A stretch of DNA of 64,000 nucleotides from G965216695 sp965216695 (lineage in GTDB: Bacteria; Pseudomonadota; Gammaproteobacteria; Pseudomonadales; Azotimanducaceae), in NCBI GenBank assembly GCA_965216695.1, contig OZ244212.1, forward strand, positions 2,480,001-2,544,000. Reading direction: 5' to 3'. A model generated the notes under the pieces. It was not told where the DNA came from. It saw only the letters and a list, made by a program, of their open reading frames with translations, and did not search any database. Positions 8,677 to 16,811 of the stretch are shown here, in pieces. The stretch's first letter is position 1; each line of letters opens with the position of its first letter. Made by a program: the position numbers and the translations under genes.

Positions 8677-10023
8677 TTGACTTCGGCGCCGTCGGCTACA
8701 CCCGACCGCACATCCGCCGCCAGCACCGCGTACGCCTGGTACGTGGTGTTCGTGCTGCTGCTTGCGCAGACGTTCTCGTTTCTGGATCGGATGATCATGG
8801 GCCTGCTCGTTGGTCCGATTCGCGAAAGTTTCCAGATCTCGGACACACAATTCAGCCTGTTGGCCGGGCTCGCCTTTTCGCTGTTCTACGCCGTCATGGG
8901 GCTGCCGCTCGCACGAATCGCCGATGCCGGCAACCGCCGCAACCTGATCGCGATCGGCATCACCGCCTGGAGCATCATGACCGCGGCGTGCGGGCTTGCA
9001 AAAAGTTACTGGGCGCTGTTCGCCGCCCGGGTCGGTGTCGGCGTCGGCGAGGCAACGCTCGCTCCGGGCGCGTACTCGATGATTACCGATTACTTCCCGA
9101 AAACCATGCTCGCACGCGCGCTGTCGGTGTACATGGTGGGCGTAACGCTCGGCTCCGGATTTGCGTATATGCTCGGCGGCGCGGTTGTTGCCTACGTAGA
9201 AACAATCGGGCACGTGGTGCTGCCGGTGCTCGGCGAGATGGAGGGCTGGCAACTCACGTTCCTGATCGTCGGACTACCAGGCGTCGCCGTCGCGCTGCTG
9301 CTGCAAACAACCGTCCGCGAACCCGAGCGAACCGGCGCGGCCCCCGACGACGATGCAACGATGCCGGTCTCCGAAGTCGCCCGCTATCTCTTCGATCGCT
9401 GGCGCGCGTTCGGCGGACACATCCTCGGTGTGTCGATCTTCATCATGGTGGTCTACGCCCTCAACATCTGGGGCCCGAGTTATCTGATACGCACGTTCGG
9501 CTACACGCGTTCCGAAGCCGGGTGGACGTTTGGCATTGTGATGATCCTCGCCGGCACTGCAGGTTTGTTGCTGGCCGGAACGCTGGCCGACGCCTGGTTG
9601 AAACGCGGAACCCGCGATGCGTACACCCGAACCATACTGATCAGCATTGTGTGTTTGATGCCCTGCGCGATTGCGATGGGTTTCGTCGAAAACGCCGCTC
9701 TTGGAATTCTGAGTATTGGATTGGCCGTGTTCTTCTCCGCGTTCCAGGGCGGCATCGCCGGCGGAACACTACAGCTGATGGCACCAAACCGCATGCGCGG
9801 CCAGGCCATCGCGCTGTACCAACTCGCGGCCAATCTCATCGGCCTGGGGCTTGGTCCCACCGTAGTGGCCATGACCACGGACTACGTGTTCGGCTACGAC
9901 GCGGCGCTCGGCAAGTCCATCGCGCTGAGCGCGGCTGTGTTGTGCCCCATTGGCGCATTGATTCTCTGGCTAAGTCTCCCGGCGATTCGCAAACAAATGG
10001 CCGAGCAGGAGGAAGGCGACTGA
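8677..10023 (+). CDS. MFS transporter, spinster-like
   Basis: 448 residues from TTG at 8677, seven bases after the VOC gene. There are about twelve hydrophobic segments. The first transmembrane region has YVVFVLLLAQTFSFLDRMIM, and the loop between helices 2 and 3 carries GLPLARIADAGNRRNLI, the MFS signature motif A in the form typical of the spinster (Spns) group. VGVGEATLAPGAYSMITDYFP is also typical of that group. Bacterial members are common in marine and aromatic- or steroid-degrading proteobacteria and usually lack a tested substrate. The VOC, ferredoxin and haemoglobin neighbours suggest a catabolic or detoxification role, which is inference. Confidence 0.88.
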   Translation: MTSAPSATPDRTSAASTAYAWYVVFVLLLAQTFSFLDRMIMGLLVGPIRESFQISDTQFSLLAGLAFSLFYAVMGLPLARIADAGNRRNLIAIGITAWSIMTAACGLAKSYWALFAARVGVGVGEATLAPGAYSMITDYFPKTMLARALSVYMVGVTLGSGFAYMLGGAVVAYVETIGHVVLPVLGEMEGWQLTFLIVGLPGVAVALLLQTTVREPERTGAAPDDDATMPVSEVARYLFDRWRAFGGHILGVSIFIMVVYALNIWGPSYLIRTFGYTRSEAGWTFGIVMILAGTAGLLLAGTLADAWLKRGTRDAYTRTILISIVCLMPCAIAMGFVENAALGILSIGLAVFFSAFQGGIAGGTLQLMAPNRMRGQAIALYQLAANLIGLGLGPTVVAMTTDYVFGYDAALGKSIALSAAVLCPIGALILWLSLPAIRKQMAEQEEGD

Positions 10024-10035
10024 ACCCTTGAGGCG

Positions 10036-10353
10036 ATGACTTTTGTAATTACCGAAGCCTGCATCGGCGTAAAAGGTGAAGCCTGCATCGAGGTTTGTCC
10101 AGAACACTGCATCTTTTCCGAACCTGAAGACCTCTTGTCGTTCATCGACCCCGCGGTATGCACAGACTGCGGCGCTTGCGCGGAAGCTTGTGTGGTAAAC
10201 GCGATTTATGCGGATCACAGCGTGCCGCGCGATTCTGTCGAGTTCATCCACATCAACGAGTCGTGGTTCCGCCACAAGACCGGCGTTCGAGCACGCGTGC
10301 GGGATGTTGCGAAAGTTCTCGGGCACTACATCCCGCAATCGGACCCGCCCTGA
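10036..10353 (+). CDS. Ferredoxin, 7Fe/8Fe FdxA-like
   Basis: 105 residues. Cysteines at 9, 17 and 21 (CIGVKGEACIEVCP) and a second set CTDCGACAEAC near residues 42-52 give the spacing of bacterial FdxA-type ferredoxins, in which one site holds a 3Fe-4S and the other a 4Fe-4S cluster. The proline normally following the last cysteine of the second motif is a valine here (ACVVNAI). The C-terminal 45 residues form a tail as in FdxA. It is a small soluble electron carrier. It sits 12 bases after the MFS gene and 11 before the globin gene, so it probably shares their transcript and may serve an enzyme encoded elsewhere. Confidence 0.85.
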   Translation: MTFVITEACIGVKGEACIEVCPEHCIFSEPEDLLSFIDPAVCTDCGACAEACVVNAIYADHSVPRDSVEFIHINESWFRHKTGVRARVRDVAKVLGHYIPQSDPP

Positions 10354-10364
10354 GTGCGGACACA

Positions 10365-10790
10365 ATGATGAGTAATTTCGGGCAGGGAGACGCAACGTTT
10401 CAGGCGACCGGCGGCTGTAGAGGCATTCGGCAACTGGTGGATGATTTCTACGACGCAATGCAAGCCGACGAGCACTTCGCACCGCTCGCGGCATTACACG
10501 GCTCGATCGATGCCGTTACCCGAGACAAGCTTACGCGCTTTCTCTGGGCATGGACGGGTGGCCCGAAAACCTACGCAAATCGGTACGGAACGATCAACAT
10601 CCCTTCTGCGCACGCGCACCTGCCAATCACCGAGCAGCATCGCGATCTGTGGCTGGAATGCATGGAACGTGCCCTACGCACCCAACCCTACCCCGAGGAG
10701 TTGGTGGAATATCTGCTCGCGCAGCTGGCAATCCCCGCTGAACGGGCACGGATAGCGGCGGCTCGGCGTGCAAAACGGGGTGCCGACTGA
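10365..10790 (+). CDS. Group II truncated haemoglobin
   Basis: 141 residues from the first of two adjacent ATG codons (10365, 10368). The sequence IRQLVDDFYDAMQADEHFAPLAALH, then LTRFLWAWTGGPKTYANRYG and HAHLPITEQHRDLWLECMERAL fits a truncated (2-on-2) globin of group II. The proximal histidine is expected in HAHLPI, and the tryptophan of RDLWLECM is the conserved distal-pocket tryptophan region of this group. Such globins bind O2, NO or H2O2 and are tied to redox or NO stress. It follows the ferredoxin gene by 11 bases. Confidence 0.85.
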   Translation: MMSNFGQGDATFQATGGCRGIRQLVDDFYDAMQADEHFAPLAALHGSIDAVTRDKLTRFLWAWTGGPKTYANRYGTINIPSAHAHLPITEQHRDLWLECMERALRTQPYPEELVEYLLAQLAIPAERARIAAARRAKRGAD

Positions 10791-10818
10791 CGAATATCGC
10801 GATACGAAGGCGGAGTCC

Positions 10819-11057
10819 ATGCTGAAGATTTTACACGTCCCGGGCACTCGTTCTGTCAGACCCATATGGCTCTGCTATGAACTTGGTTTGCCGGTCGATG
10901 TTGAACAAATCGATTTCTCCCCCCACATATCGTAACTCCGAGGAGTAGCGCTCAATCAGCCCCGCAGGAAAATGGCTACCCAAATCTTCGCGACTACTTT
11001 GATCGGTTGACGGCACGAGAGGCATACCGGCGTGTGATTTCTAGCGCCGGTCAATAG
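10819..11057 (+). pseudogene. Remnant of a glutathione S-transferase gene
   Basis: From ATG at 10819 (with GGAG upstream) the frame reads MLKILHVPGTRSVRPIWLCY..VEQIDFSP, a glutathione S-transferase N-terminus, and stops at 10933-10935. Shifting one frame at about 10928 restores the family text as NSEE, stop, RSISPAGKM: the TAG at 10946-10948 replaces the tryptophan expected in the EEWR motif. Right after GKM (about 10972) a third frame continues GYPNLRDYFDRLTAREAYRR to a stop at 11055-11057, which is a GST C-terminus. So there is one frameshift, one nonsense codon and an internal deletion of roughly 130 codons. It cannot make a working enzyme. Between this relic and the next gene (11058-11108) I see nothing. 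Confidence 0.85.
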
Positions 11058-11108
11058 CCTGAGTCCACCTGCGTAAGGCCGGGGGTGATTAGTGACTCTA
11101 TGACCTAC

Positions 11109-11927
11109 TCAATCGGCGTTCGATCCTGCTGACCTATGTCCCAGTATTTGCTGCAGGTCGCGCAACACGTTTACCTGAAGAACCAGCAATTCGCTCTGTA
11201 TGGCTCGGTTGTCTTCGGCTAACCATTCGTCAATCGGGCGGTAGCCAGAGATTTGTTCACGGTACCAAGTGCGGTTGTCAAACGCGCCCGTCAGGGACCG
11301 AACCCTCACCTTGTGCAACTGAACAAATCTCGATCGGCGTCGTTTACCCGACACCATAGGTCGATACAACACAACGTCAACAATGCTTGCAAAACCTGCC
11401 TGGGCGAGTTGTTCATCGGACGCCATGTGTTCTAAGGCTTCAACATTCATTGCCGCTAAGTCATCGGCGAGCTGGGCATGGAGCCTATCAAAGCTGACGT
11501 CGGTACCACCCGGCGTGGTGCGGGCGCCCGTGACGGGTGCAACAGGAGTCGCGTCGGCCGCATTGGCCGCTAAGGCACCGGCAATTGCACCCGTCGCCAT
11601 AGCTAGGGGTACCAGCAAGGCGTAGGCAACCACAGGAGCATCCGAGTCAGACAGTCCATTCAGTACATCACTGGCTCCCCGAGCGGCACCGCCAAGCGCA
11701 CCACCCGTGGTTGCGGAAGCACTGCGTGTCCGCGCACCTTGGTGTACTGCAATGGCGGGTGCCGCGGGAGGCGGGGTCATCCGCAACGCAATTCGCCCGA
11801 TCGCGTCCCGTTCCGTCGCGTTTAGAGGCGCAGCGTCGCTTACGATGCCAGAACGATGTCCCGTCATACACCCGGCACCGATCAGAACGATCACCATAGG
11901 ACAAACTAGCCACCGCCGATCAACCAT
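11109..11927 (-). CDS. Putative lipoprotein with glycine-rich hydrophobic segment
   Basis: I choose the ATG at 11927 (272 residues) because it is followed at once by a lipoprotein signal, MVDRRWLVCPMVIVLIGAGC, with lipobox IGAGC; the frame is open further upstream to 12131 but that part overlaps the DUF4345 gene. A central glycine/alanine-rich region (GGALGGAARGASDVL, then LLVPLAMATGAIAGALAANAA) looks like a glycine-zipper membrane segment. The C-terminal 120 residues are soluble and charged. The start overlaps the end of the upstream DUF4345 gene by 8 bases, so it is probably translated together with it and under the same ECF sigma operon. No known family recognised. Confidence 0.65.
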   Translation of the reverse strand: MVDRRWLVCPMVIVLIGAGCMTGHRSGIVSDAAPLNATERDAIGRIALRMTPPPAAPAIAVHQGARTRSASATTGGALGGAARGASDVLNGLSDSDAPVVAYALLVPLAMATGAIAGALAANAADATPVAPVTGARTTPGGTDVSFDRLHAQLADDLAAMNVEALEHMASDEQLAQAGFASIVDVVLYRPMVSGKRRRSRFVQLHKVRVRSLTGAFDNRTWYREQISGYRPIDEWLAEDNRAIQSELLVLQVNVLRDLQQILGHRSAGSNAD

Positions 11928-12408
11928 GCGCGGCTCCGAAGCTTGCGCCCTTCGGCGTCTTCGCAACGAAGTATTGCCAAACGATGGCCAACAGCGGGAT
12001 ACCGAATTCGGGAACAAGCGCGCCGAAGCGATTGTGTACGTTTGTTCCTGACTGAGCGATGGTGACTGCGGCCGCAACGCCAACGGCCATAAACCCGACG
12101 TTGATAAAACGAAACCAGGCGGTCTCCTCATCTACCCTTGGCGTCACCCACAGCAACATCACACCCGCCATCAACCAATACCAACCCAATGCGCGATACC
12201 AGGTATCAAACGTAACCCGGACTGAGCTGTCGATGGCACCGACCGAATTAGATAGCGCGTTCACCAAAGCTGCATACTCTACGCCAACGACACGAGGGAC
12301 GGCTGCCATACCAAACACGACAAACATCCCGCCGCCTATAATGGCGACCAGGGCAGACAACAGGCAATACAACTGCAATCCGCGTTTAGAAATTAGATGC
12401 CATGGCAT
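11920..12408 (-). CDS. DUF4345 family membrane protein
   Basis: ATG at 12408 gives 162 residues; a TTG at 12417 that overlaps the upstream stop as TTGA is an alternative start. Four hydrophobic segments are visible (LYCLLSALVAIIGGGMFVVFG, ALGWYWLMAGVMLLW, FINVGFMAVGVAAAVTIA and FGIPLLAIVWQYF). This size and pattern match DUF4345 small inner-membrane proteins of unknown function. It lies between an ECF sigma factor and a lipoprotein, overlapping or nearly overlapping both, so the three form one operon. Confidence 0.7.
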   Translation of the reverse strand: MPWHLISKRGLQLYCLLSALVAIIGGGMFVVFGMAAVPRVVGVEYAALVNALSNSVGAIDSSVRVTFDTWYRALGWYWLMAGVMLLWVTPRVDEETAWFRFINVGFMAVGVAAAVTIAQSGTNVHNRFGALVPEFGIPLLAIVWQYFVAKTPKGASFGAAHG

Positions 12409-12413
12409 AGGTC

Positions 12414-13361
12414 TCAAGGGCTCGGACTACGATACGGACGGGCCAGGGCTGGAGTACCAAGGGCTTTGCCGACTTCACGGAGCGTGTCCGGGCAAAAACA
12501 GTAGCACCGCACCCGCGAGATCTTATCAGCGTTCACTTCGAGACGATGGATCTCATTCAGCCCTTCCACGCCTGCCAATGTCCGGTACCCAACAACGATG
12601 TATTCAGCGTCAAACTCGGCGAGTTCCCAACGGGGGTTCTCCCCAAAACCTATCTCCGGCATCACGAAGTGCGCGTGCGCGAAGAAATCGCTGCTGTCAT
12701 CAAACGTATGGAACTCAGCACCACCGACCAACTCTACATGCAAATCGGCCGCACAGATCGATCGAAGACCGTCAAGATCAGACGTAGCCAACGCCTTCAT
12801 GAATCGCTCAACCATGTCTTTGTTCGGGGCGAAAGACGCCGGTTTCAGATCTTGTCCTTTCAGCCCGGAACGCGCGCGACGCAGAGCATCTTTGACCGCA
12901 CCGACGCTGGTGTTCAGTTCGTCGGCAGTTTCCTTCAGGGAGTACCCAAGAACCTCTTTCAATACCAACGCCGCGCGCTCCTGCGGGTATAACCGGCTCA
13001 ACAGCTCCCGTCCCGCTTCCGTTGCCGCAACACCGATTTCACCCTCATCGTCAGCCTCGTCTTCCACTTCACGGAGTGGTTGGTTACGGGCTTGACGCCT
13101 AATCGTATCCACCCAAAGGTTAGTAGCTGTACGAATCAGATACGCTTTGGGGTCTTTGATGTCCCTATCCGACTTTCCAAGTGACGAAAACACCCTGAGC
13201 AGCGCATCTTGGACAAGATCCTCCGCGTCCCACGTGCTCCCGGTAAGCTTCAAGCAGTATCGATAGAGCTCTGGGCGAACGGGTACGACGTCGTCCAGGA
13301 ACTGTCGCCACGGACCTCGCACCGCTTGCTGTACAACGAAGCGACCTGGGTATTCAGTCAT
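12414..13361 (-). CDS. ECF sigma factor with C-terminal SnoaL-like extension
   Basis: 315 residues from ATG at 13361. Sigma region 2 is in ELYRYCLKLTGSTWDAEDLVQDALLRVF and DPKAYLIRTATNLWVD; region 4 is in LLSRLYPQERAALVLKEVLGYSLKETADELNTSVGAVKDALRRAR. A linker is followed by about 120 extra residues (from MVERFMKALATSDLDGLRSICAADL) with the look of an NTF2/SnoaL-like domain. Sigma factors of the ECF41 and SigJ type carry such a domain, which in those studied modulates activity without a separate anti-sigma protein. Consistent with that, no anti-sigma gene is adjacent. The next genes encode a DUF4345 protein and a lipoprotein, likely targets as well as neighbours. Confidence 0.88.
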   Translation of the reverse strand: MTEYPGRFVVQQAVRGPWRQFLDDVVPVRPELYRYCLKLTGSTWDAEDLVQDALLRVFSSLGKSDRDIKDPKAYLIRTATNLWVDTIRRQARNQPLREVEDEADDEGEIGVAATEAGRELLSRLYPQERAALVLKEVLGYSLKETADELNTSVGAVKDALRRARSGLKGQDLKPASFAPNKDMVERFMKALATSDLDGLRSICAADLHVELVGGAEFHTFDDSSDFFAHAHFVMPEIGFGENPRWELAEFDAEYIVVGYRTLAGVEGLNEIHRLEVNADKISRVRCYCFCPDTLREVGKALGTPALARPYRSPSP

Positions 13362-13467
13362 AGCGCTCTCCAGGTATTACGAAATGCTATCTATAAGACG
13401 ATGGAGCAGACGAAAAAGATAGTTGGGTCGGCTGTATGGTTACGCGCGCGCAACCTACAAGGGTTTC

Positions 13468-13992
13468 CTAACTCCAGACATCGAGGCCCTTAGTCTCAAC
13501 TTCGAATAAGCGGTGCAAATCATGCGTCAGCACCTTGTCCACATGGAGTTGCATCATGTGCCGGTCCGGCGCGTCGAACTTCGCGAATTCCGCGCTTAGT
13601 TGTTCCTCAGAAGGTGATTCGCCCCCGTTGCGCTTCACGAGAAACGCTTCGGTGAACCTGCGGAGCAGATCGTCGCTTTTGATGATCTCCACACGGCCGC
13701 GCAACGTAACCTGCCGGCCAATGGTGTCCGGATCCCAGATGCAGAAACACGCCGCCGGGTTGCGCCGCCACGCGTGATACTTCGCGCGGTTGGTGGTGGC
13801 GGTTACGGTGATGAGTCCGTCGATCAGCACGTATGTCATTACCGACGAAACCGGTTTGTGATCGCGGGTTACCCACGACGCGACCGCATGCATCGCCCTG
13901 CCGAGAATGTCATCGATCGCCTCATCGCTGAGCGTAAAGGGGCTGATCTCGCGTCGCGTGAACCACGCAGGACGTTCTTCAGTACCGGGCAT
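13468..13992 (-). CDS. PPOX-fold flavin or deazaflavin-binding protein
   Basis: 174 residues, ATG at 13992 preceded by a strong Shine-Dalgarno sequence (GGAGG). The core ASWVTRDHKPVSSVMTYVLIDG, TVTATTNRAKYHAWRRNPAAC and VTLRGRVEII is the split beta-barrel of the pyridoxamine-5'-phosphate oxidase-like superfamily. Members use FMN, F420, heme or biliverdin; the sequence resembles the F420/FMN group known from Rv1155-like proteins more than true PdxH, but I cannot tell the cofactor. It stands alone: the sigma factor upstream starts 106 bases beyond its 3' end. Confidence 0.75.
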   Translation of the reverse strand: MPGTEERPAWFTRREISPFTLSDEAIDDILGRAMHAVASWVTRDHKPVSSVMTYVLIDGLITVTATTNRAKYHAWRRNPAACFCIWDPDTIGRQVTLRGRVEIIKSDDLLRRFTEAFLVKRNGGESPSEEQLSAEFAKFDAPDRHMMQLHVDKVLTHDLHRLFEVETKGLDVWS

Positions 13993-14031
13993 GGAGACCT
14001 CCGTAGATCCGTTGCGATGTGTGCTCTCAGT

Positions 14032-15753
14032 TTACGGCAGGTGCCACACGGGTGACGACCACGCGCGCTCATGCGTCGATACGTCAAGCTCCGGATAGCG
14101 ATCGCAAACACCGGCACGTTCGCACGTCCGTTGTGTCCATCTGGGGGACGACTGCTCGATCACCCGTGCGTACCAGAATGCGGGCGCATCAGGATCGAAG
14201 CCGGGATCCCGCCAACTGACGCACACGTCGCCGCGTCCGTCTGGGTAGTGCGCCACGTCGATCACGCGCTCACGAAGGCGTCCGCCAGCGGCGAGTTCTC
14301 CCTTAACGATTTGAATGCGTTCCAGCGGCGTGTCGTCCCGCGCCGCCTGAACAGTCAAAGTAAGCGCACGCGACTTCGGCAGCACCGTACCCATGCGGGC
14401 AACGTAGTTCACGCTCGCGTCACCGCATGCCGAACCGTTTGCCGTTACGCCGAAGTCGAGGCGAATCCGCGGCCCGCTGGTTGCGTACGCGCGACGTTGA
14501 TACAACGCATCGAACACTGCAGCACGCGTATTCTCCTGCGCCCATACGGCCACCAAACCGCCCGGGTTGTAGCCCGGTCGTGCGAGTCGTTCCTCGTCTG
14601 TCATCCACAGCGCGAATACGCCGCCAATGTATCCTTCCTCGTTTACGGCGCCGGGCGTACCGAAGTGCGTGTCGGTCGAACCGATGGCACCAAGAAGATA
14701 CGGGTTAACCTCCCCGTCCGTGCGCCGGTACGTCTGCAGACCTCGGCCGAGCAACGACCGATAGTACGTCGACCGCATGCGTTGCCACGCATCCTCCGGT
14801 GTAATGTCCTCCGGCCCGCTCAGGTGTTCCTTTGCCGCGTTTTCGGTGACGATCTCGAACGCGCAATCGTCATCGGTTGCGTCCGGGTCCACCGCTAGGC
14901 ATTCGCTGTTACCCTTCTCCTGGTGAATCTCCGCCAAGCGTTCGTAGCGCACACGTTTCTTCAAAAGCTCCGAAGGTGCGTTCTCCACGTCGAAGGTCGG
15001 GCCGCCGTCAGCCCAGTTGATATTGTGGGGGATGGTGAGCACATCGCAACCGTCTTTCGGCAGGCAGGTTCGGGAGAGCTCCCGCCACAGCGACGTAACC
15101 TGAGGAAAGCGAATGTAGTCAACAACGCCGCCGGGTACGTTGTCACTACGAAAAATCACGTTCCGGTGCCAATGCCGTCCACCGGGTGACGGCGTCCATT
15201 CGTAGCCGATCAGCGCCGTAAACGCGCACGGTTCGTTGGCTTCATTCGCAGCCATCTGAGTTCGACGCCATTGACTCGCACTCGCCGCAGCACAGTCCAC
15301 GCCTTTCTCTGCACAAACCGTCGCCGGTTGTGGCGGTACGTCGCTCACCAGCGGCAGCAGATAGTCGTTGAAGATGCGCCGTGCATCACGCGCGTCCCGT
15401 CCTTCGCGAATTGCGCGGCAGTACGCGGAATCGCTGTAGCCCGGATCCGTACAGACGTACATTACGTCGTACGTGGCTGCGTGATCGGTGACGGCAACGA
15501 AATCGAGCGGGCGGTCGATGGCTACCAGGTCGCCGTTCAGTAGCCGCAAAGGCTGACCCCGCGCAAACGCATACGCATCCTTCGGCGTTGTGATCGCACC
15601 GAACGCGTACGCATCGAGCGAATACGCAGTGTGTACGTGCAGGTCGCCCCACAAGAGTTGCTCGCCTGTCTCTGCGCCATCGCACGTCGGCTGCGCGAGC
15701 ACGAGGTGCGGCGATACCAGCAGCATCGCGGCCAACCATCGCGATCGCAACAC
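14032..15753 (-). CDS. DUF3604 family exported protein (PHP-like metal site)
   Basis: I place the start at GTG 15753, one base after the egtD stop codon, giving 573 residues beginning with a signal peptide (MLRSRWLAAMLLVSPHLVLAQP). An ATG at 15792 is possible but lies inside egtD. The mature protein begins LLWGDLHVHTAYSLDAYAFG, the hallmark of DUF3604, and has DFVAVTDHAATYD, LIGYEWTPSPGGRHWHRNVIF and AIGSTDTHFGTPG, which together look like a PHP-type divalent-metal site. DUF3604 proteins are common in marine proteobacteria and their reaction is unknown. The close spacing to egtD suggests a shared transcript, but a link to ergothioneine is only inference. Confidence 0.82.
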   Translation of the reverse strand: MLRSRWLAAMLLVSPHLVLAQPTCDGAETGEQLLWGDLHVHTAYSLDAYAFGAITTPKDAYAFARGQPLRLLNGDLVAIDRPLDFVAVTDHAATYDVMYVCTDPGYSDSAYCRAIREGRDARDARRIFNDYLLPLVSDVPPQPATVCAEKGVDCAAASASQWRRTQMAANEANEPCAFTALIGYEWTPSPGGRHWHRNVIFRSDNVPGGVVDYIRFPQVTSLWRELSRTCLPKDGCDVLTIPHNINWADGGPTFDVENAPSELLKKRVRYERLAEIHQEKGNSECLAVDPDATDDDCAFEIVTENAAKEHLSGPEDITPEDAWQRMRSTYYRSLLGRGLQTYRRTDGEVNPYLLGAIGSTDTHFGTPGAVNEEGYIGGVFALWMTDEERLARPGYNPGGLVAVWAQENTRAAVFDALYQRRAYATSGPRIRLDFGVTANGSACGDASVNYVARMGTVLPKSRALTLTVQAARDDTPLERIQIVKGELAAGGRLRERVIDVAHYPDGRGDVCVSWRDPGFDPDAPAFWYARVIEQSSPRWTQRTCERAGVCDRYPELDVSTHERAWSSPVWHLP

Positions 15754-15754
15754 C

Positions 15755-16708
15755 CTATTCCCGTTGAAGCAGAAACACTGCAAACAGTTCATTAGCGTCG
15801 CTCCACATCTCACGCATCCGGAAACCGGCACGTGCTGACAATTCGGAGAACTGGGCCGGGTCGTACTTGTAGGAGCTCTCCGTGTGCAAGCGCTCGCCCT
15901 GTGCAAATTCAAACTCGGCGTCTCCAACCCGTACACGCTGATCGCGTTGACTGATCAGATACATACGGATGCATCCGTCGTCCGGATCATACTCCGCCCG
16001 GTGCTCGAAGGCCGCCACGTCGAAGTCTGCATTCAACTCGTCGTTGATGTGCGTCAGCAGGTTCTTGTTGAACGCCGCGGTTACGCCCTGATTGTCATTG
16101 TAAGCCGCCTCCAGAACGCGAGAATCCTTCTTCCGATCAACGCCCACCAGCATACTGCCGTGTTTACCGAGCGTGGTACGAACGTTCCCCAGGAACGTTT
16201 CGGCCGCTGTAGGCTCGAAATTGCCGATGCTGGAACCGGGAAAGAACGCCGTCTTGTCGTAACCGGCGAGCGCTCGCGGCAGCTCAAGCGGTTGGGAATA
16301 GTCCGCGCACACTGCATAGACGTTCAACCCCGGATGATCGCGATGCAGCGCCCGGGCGTTCGCCTGCAGGTGGTCCGTTGAAATGTCCACCGGTGCATAC
16401 GCATCGGGTTCAACATTTTGCAGTAGCTTGCGAATTTTACGGTTGGATCCGCTGCCGTACTCCACGATACAACCGCCGTGACCAATGGCATCGGCAATGT
16501 CCGACGCGTAGTCATCGAACAGCCGCATCTCCGTGCGCGTAAGGTAGTACTCGGGCAGCTGCGTGATCTGTTCGAACAGTAGCGAGCCCTGTTCGTCATA
16601 AAAGAACTTGGGCGATACATACTTCTCTTCAGCACGAAGGCCTGCCAGAACCTCCTGCCGAGCGTCTGCGGTCTGCGGCTTCAGATCAAAAAATTGATAG
16701 CTGCCCAT
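15755..16708 (-). CDS. egtD: L-histidine N(alpha)-methyltransferase
   Basis: 317 residues from ATG at 16708, the usual size for EgtD; the frame is open further upstream but overlaps egtB. EgtD uses three S-adenosylmethionine molecules to convert histidine to hercynine, the first step of ergothioneine synthesis. Visible features are EKYVSPKFFYDEQGSLLFEQI, LPEYYLTRTEM, the SAM-binding VEYGSGSNRKIRKLL, FFPGSSIGNFEP, and the C-terminal ERLHTESSYKYDPAQF, all typical of the DUF2260/EgtD family. egtB lies directly upstream on the same strand, 103 bases away. Confidence 0.93.
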   Translation of the reverse strand: MGSYQFFDLKPQTADARQEVLAGLRAEEKYVSPKFFYDEQGSLLFEQITQLPEYYLTRTEMRLFDDYASDIADAIGHGGCIVEYGSGSNRKIRKLLQNVEPDAYAPVDISTDHLQANARALHRDHPGLNVYAVCADYSQPLELPRALAGYDKTAFFPGSSIGNFEPTAAETFLGNVRTTLGKHGSMLVGVDRKKDSRVLEAAYNDNQGVTAAFNKNLLTHINDELNADFDVAAFEHRAEYDPDDGCIRMYLISQRDQRVRVGDAEFEFAQGERLHTESSYKYDPAQFSELSARAGFRMREMWSDANELFAVFLLQRE

Positions 16709-16811
16709 GTACGTGAGTTTTCCTTGTGGAGTCTTTCCTGATGGCCCTTCGTCGTGCACGGTGTTACGTGACAGAAACCGTGGTGACCTCCGAACGCCGC
16801 GTTCGCTCCGT

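Noticed and set aside
11928..12131. Longer start for the 11109-11927 lipoprotein
   Set aside because: The extra 68 residues are antisense-like, overlap DUF4345 coding sequence and would bury the lipoprotein signal.
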